This document shows positions 6,810-7,115 of a stretch of 7,115 nucleotides of DNA, in pieces. The position numbers and the translations under genes are program-made. Source of the DNA: an uncultured Ruminococcus sp. (GTDB lineage: Bacteria > Bacillota > Clostridia > Oscillospirales > Acutalibacteraceae). Location of the stretch: contig CADCOZ010000094.1 in assembly GCA_902803125.1 (NCBI GenBank), forward strand, positions 1 through 7,115, read 5' to 3'. The notes beneath the pieces are model-generated. The model worked only from the letters and a program-made list of their open reading frames with translations, had not been told where the DNA came from and did not search any database. How positions within the stretch are numbered: position 1 is the first letter of the stretch; every line of letters starts with the position of its first letter.

Positions 6810-6912
6810 CTTCCAAAAATCGCTGATTTTGGGGTTCTTCAAAATTATTATTTATTCTCTATTCTTTATTCTTTATTATTTATTTCTCCTCTTCCCCAAA
6901 TTGCTGATTTTG
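6810..6912 (+). repeat. Imperfect 22-base direct repeats flanking the AT-rich tract
   Basis: The unit at 6810-6831 and the unit at 6891-6912 share CTTCC at the left and GCTGATTTTG at the right, with 19 of 22 bases identical by eye (differences at unit positions 6, 7 and 12). The first unit can fold: CCAAAAATC pairs with GATTTTGG around GCT with one bulged A. The second folds less well. Confidence 0.65.
6853..6880 (+). repeat. Tandem heptamers in an AT-rich tract
   Basis: Four consecutive 7-base units: TATTCTC, TATTCTT, TATTCTT and TATTATT. They sit in a pyrimidine-biased AT-rich stretch (about 6840-6890) between the two 22-base repeats. The tract is simple sequence of the kind that varies in copy number. 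Confidence 0.7.
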
Positions 6913-6942
6913 ACCTGTCGGAAGGATTCTATACAGACAAAT

Positions 6943-6991
6943 AAAAGCACCTCAGTGATACCCGTTCAAGCGGTCACTGGGGTGCTTTTTT
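6943..6991 (+). terminator. Strong intrinsic terminator, probably bidirectional
   Basis: A 16-bp stem (6943-6958 with 6974-6989; AAAAGCACC outer part, TCAGTGA inner part, one T-G wobble at 6952/6980) encloses a 15-base loop, in which CCG/CGG can add three pairs. Six T residues (6986-6991) end the right arm. The left arm starts after ATAAAA, so on the - strand the hairpin is followed by TTTTATTT and could stop transcription from the other side too. It probably ends the aspS-gatB transcript. Confidence 0.88.
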
Positions 6992-7041
6992 ATCTTGCCT
7001 TCATAAAGAACTATCACATTCATCAAGTTAAAAGTTTCGCT

Positions 7042-7061
7042 CAAGCCTTTTCAAAGGCTTG
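7042..7061. repeat. Short perfect hairpin next to repeat copy 2
   Basis: CAAGCCTTT pairs with AAAGGCTTG around TC (or 8 bp with loop TTCA). It abuts the inverted two-hairpin copy at 7063-7115 and lies beside TTTCGCT (7035-7041). The reverse complement of that, AGCGAAA, also occurs at 6782-6788, at a similar distance from copy 1. It therefore looks like the third part of the same element. No U-tract adjoins it on the + strand. Confidence 0.7.
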
Positions 7062-7062
7062 T

Positions 7063-7115
7063 GGGGTGCAGGGGCAAAGCCCCTGCTGGGAGGTTTGGAG
7101 GGCAAAGCCCTCCAA
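7063..7115 (-). repeat. Two-hairpin intergenic repeat, copy 2 (inverted)
   Basis: Read on the - strand: hairpin A' TTGGAGGGC-TTT-GCCCTCCAA (perfect 9-bp stem, 7095-7115), spacer ACCTCCC, one A, hairpin B' GCAGGGGC-TTT-GCCCCTGC (perfect 8-bp stem, 7068-7086), then ACCCC. This is the part order of 6715-6761 in opposite orientation, with A' longer by two paired bases in each arm. The element may continue past the window edge. Confidence 0.78.

Larger units (their letters stand above)
6702..7115. other. Gene-free, palindrome-rich intergenic region after gatB
   Basis: No credible gene is seen on either strand. The region runs, in order: a tandem 11-base repeat, a two-hairpin repeat copy, a longer separate hairpin, a 22-base motif, an AT-rich heptamer tract, a second 22-base motif, a strong terminator, a short hairpin, and a second two-hairpin copy in inverted orientation reaching the window edge. 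Composition swings from C/G-run-rich flanks to a very AT-rich centre, unlike the coding part. The next gene is not visible. Confidence 0.8.

Noticed and set aside
6723..6944. 73-codon open frame after gatB
   Set aside because: It opens with TTG inside a hairpin and reads through repeats; its duplicated IADF segments come from the 22-base DNA repeats. No ribosome site is seen.
6704..7115. CRISPR array
   Set aside because: The repeats are palindromic, few, inverted and unevenly spaced, with no regular spacers and no cas genes in view.

Overview
The window reads as a piece of a Bacillota (Firmicutes) chromosome. My best guess is a gut clostridial lineage of the Oscillospiraceae/Ruminococcaceae type. 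The grounds are strong AGGAGG-type ribosome sites, roughly balanced base composition, clostridial-looking GatB and GatA sequences, and GC-rich 'GGGGC-AAA-GCCCC' hairpin repeats between genes. The taxonomic call is inference; no marker here settles it.

Layout: five genes on the + strand fill positions 1-6701 with no opposing gene. They are aspS (5' end cut off by the window edge), a secreted/membrane-anchored von Willebrand factor A (vWA) protein, gatC, gatA and gatB. The gaps are 22, 67, 22 and 21 bases, and I see no terminator between the genes, so they probably form one transcription unit. The remaining 414 bases hold no credible gene. They hold a palindrome-rich repeat element in two inverted copies, a separate long hairpin, an AT-rich tract with short tandem repeats, and a strong, probably bidirectional, intrinsic terminator.

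How the genes work together: AspRS charges tRNA with aspartate, and GatCAB amidates Asp-tRNA(Asn) and/or Glu-tRNA(Gln). Linkage of aspS to gatCAB is what one expects where tRNA(Asn) is charged indirectly through a non-discriminating AspRS. The residues that decide discrimination lie in the missing N-terminal domain, so this remains inference.

The unexplained component is the vWA protein between aspS and gatC. It has a signal peptide, an intact MIDAS metal site, two beta-rich extracellular regions, one membrane segment, and a cytoplasmic tail with a duplicated 'DALExLI(K/R)KGP' motif and a very acidic end. I know of no described role for such a receptor-like protein in a tRNA amidation operon. 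It and the modular inverted repeats after gatB are the two items most worth a second look.
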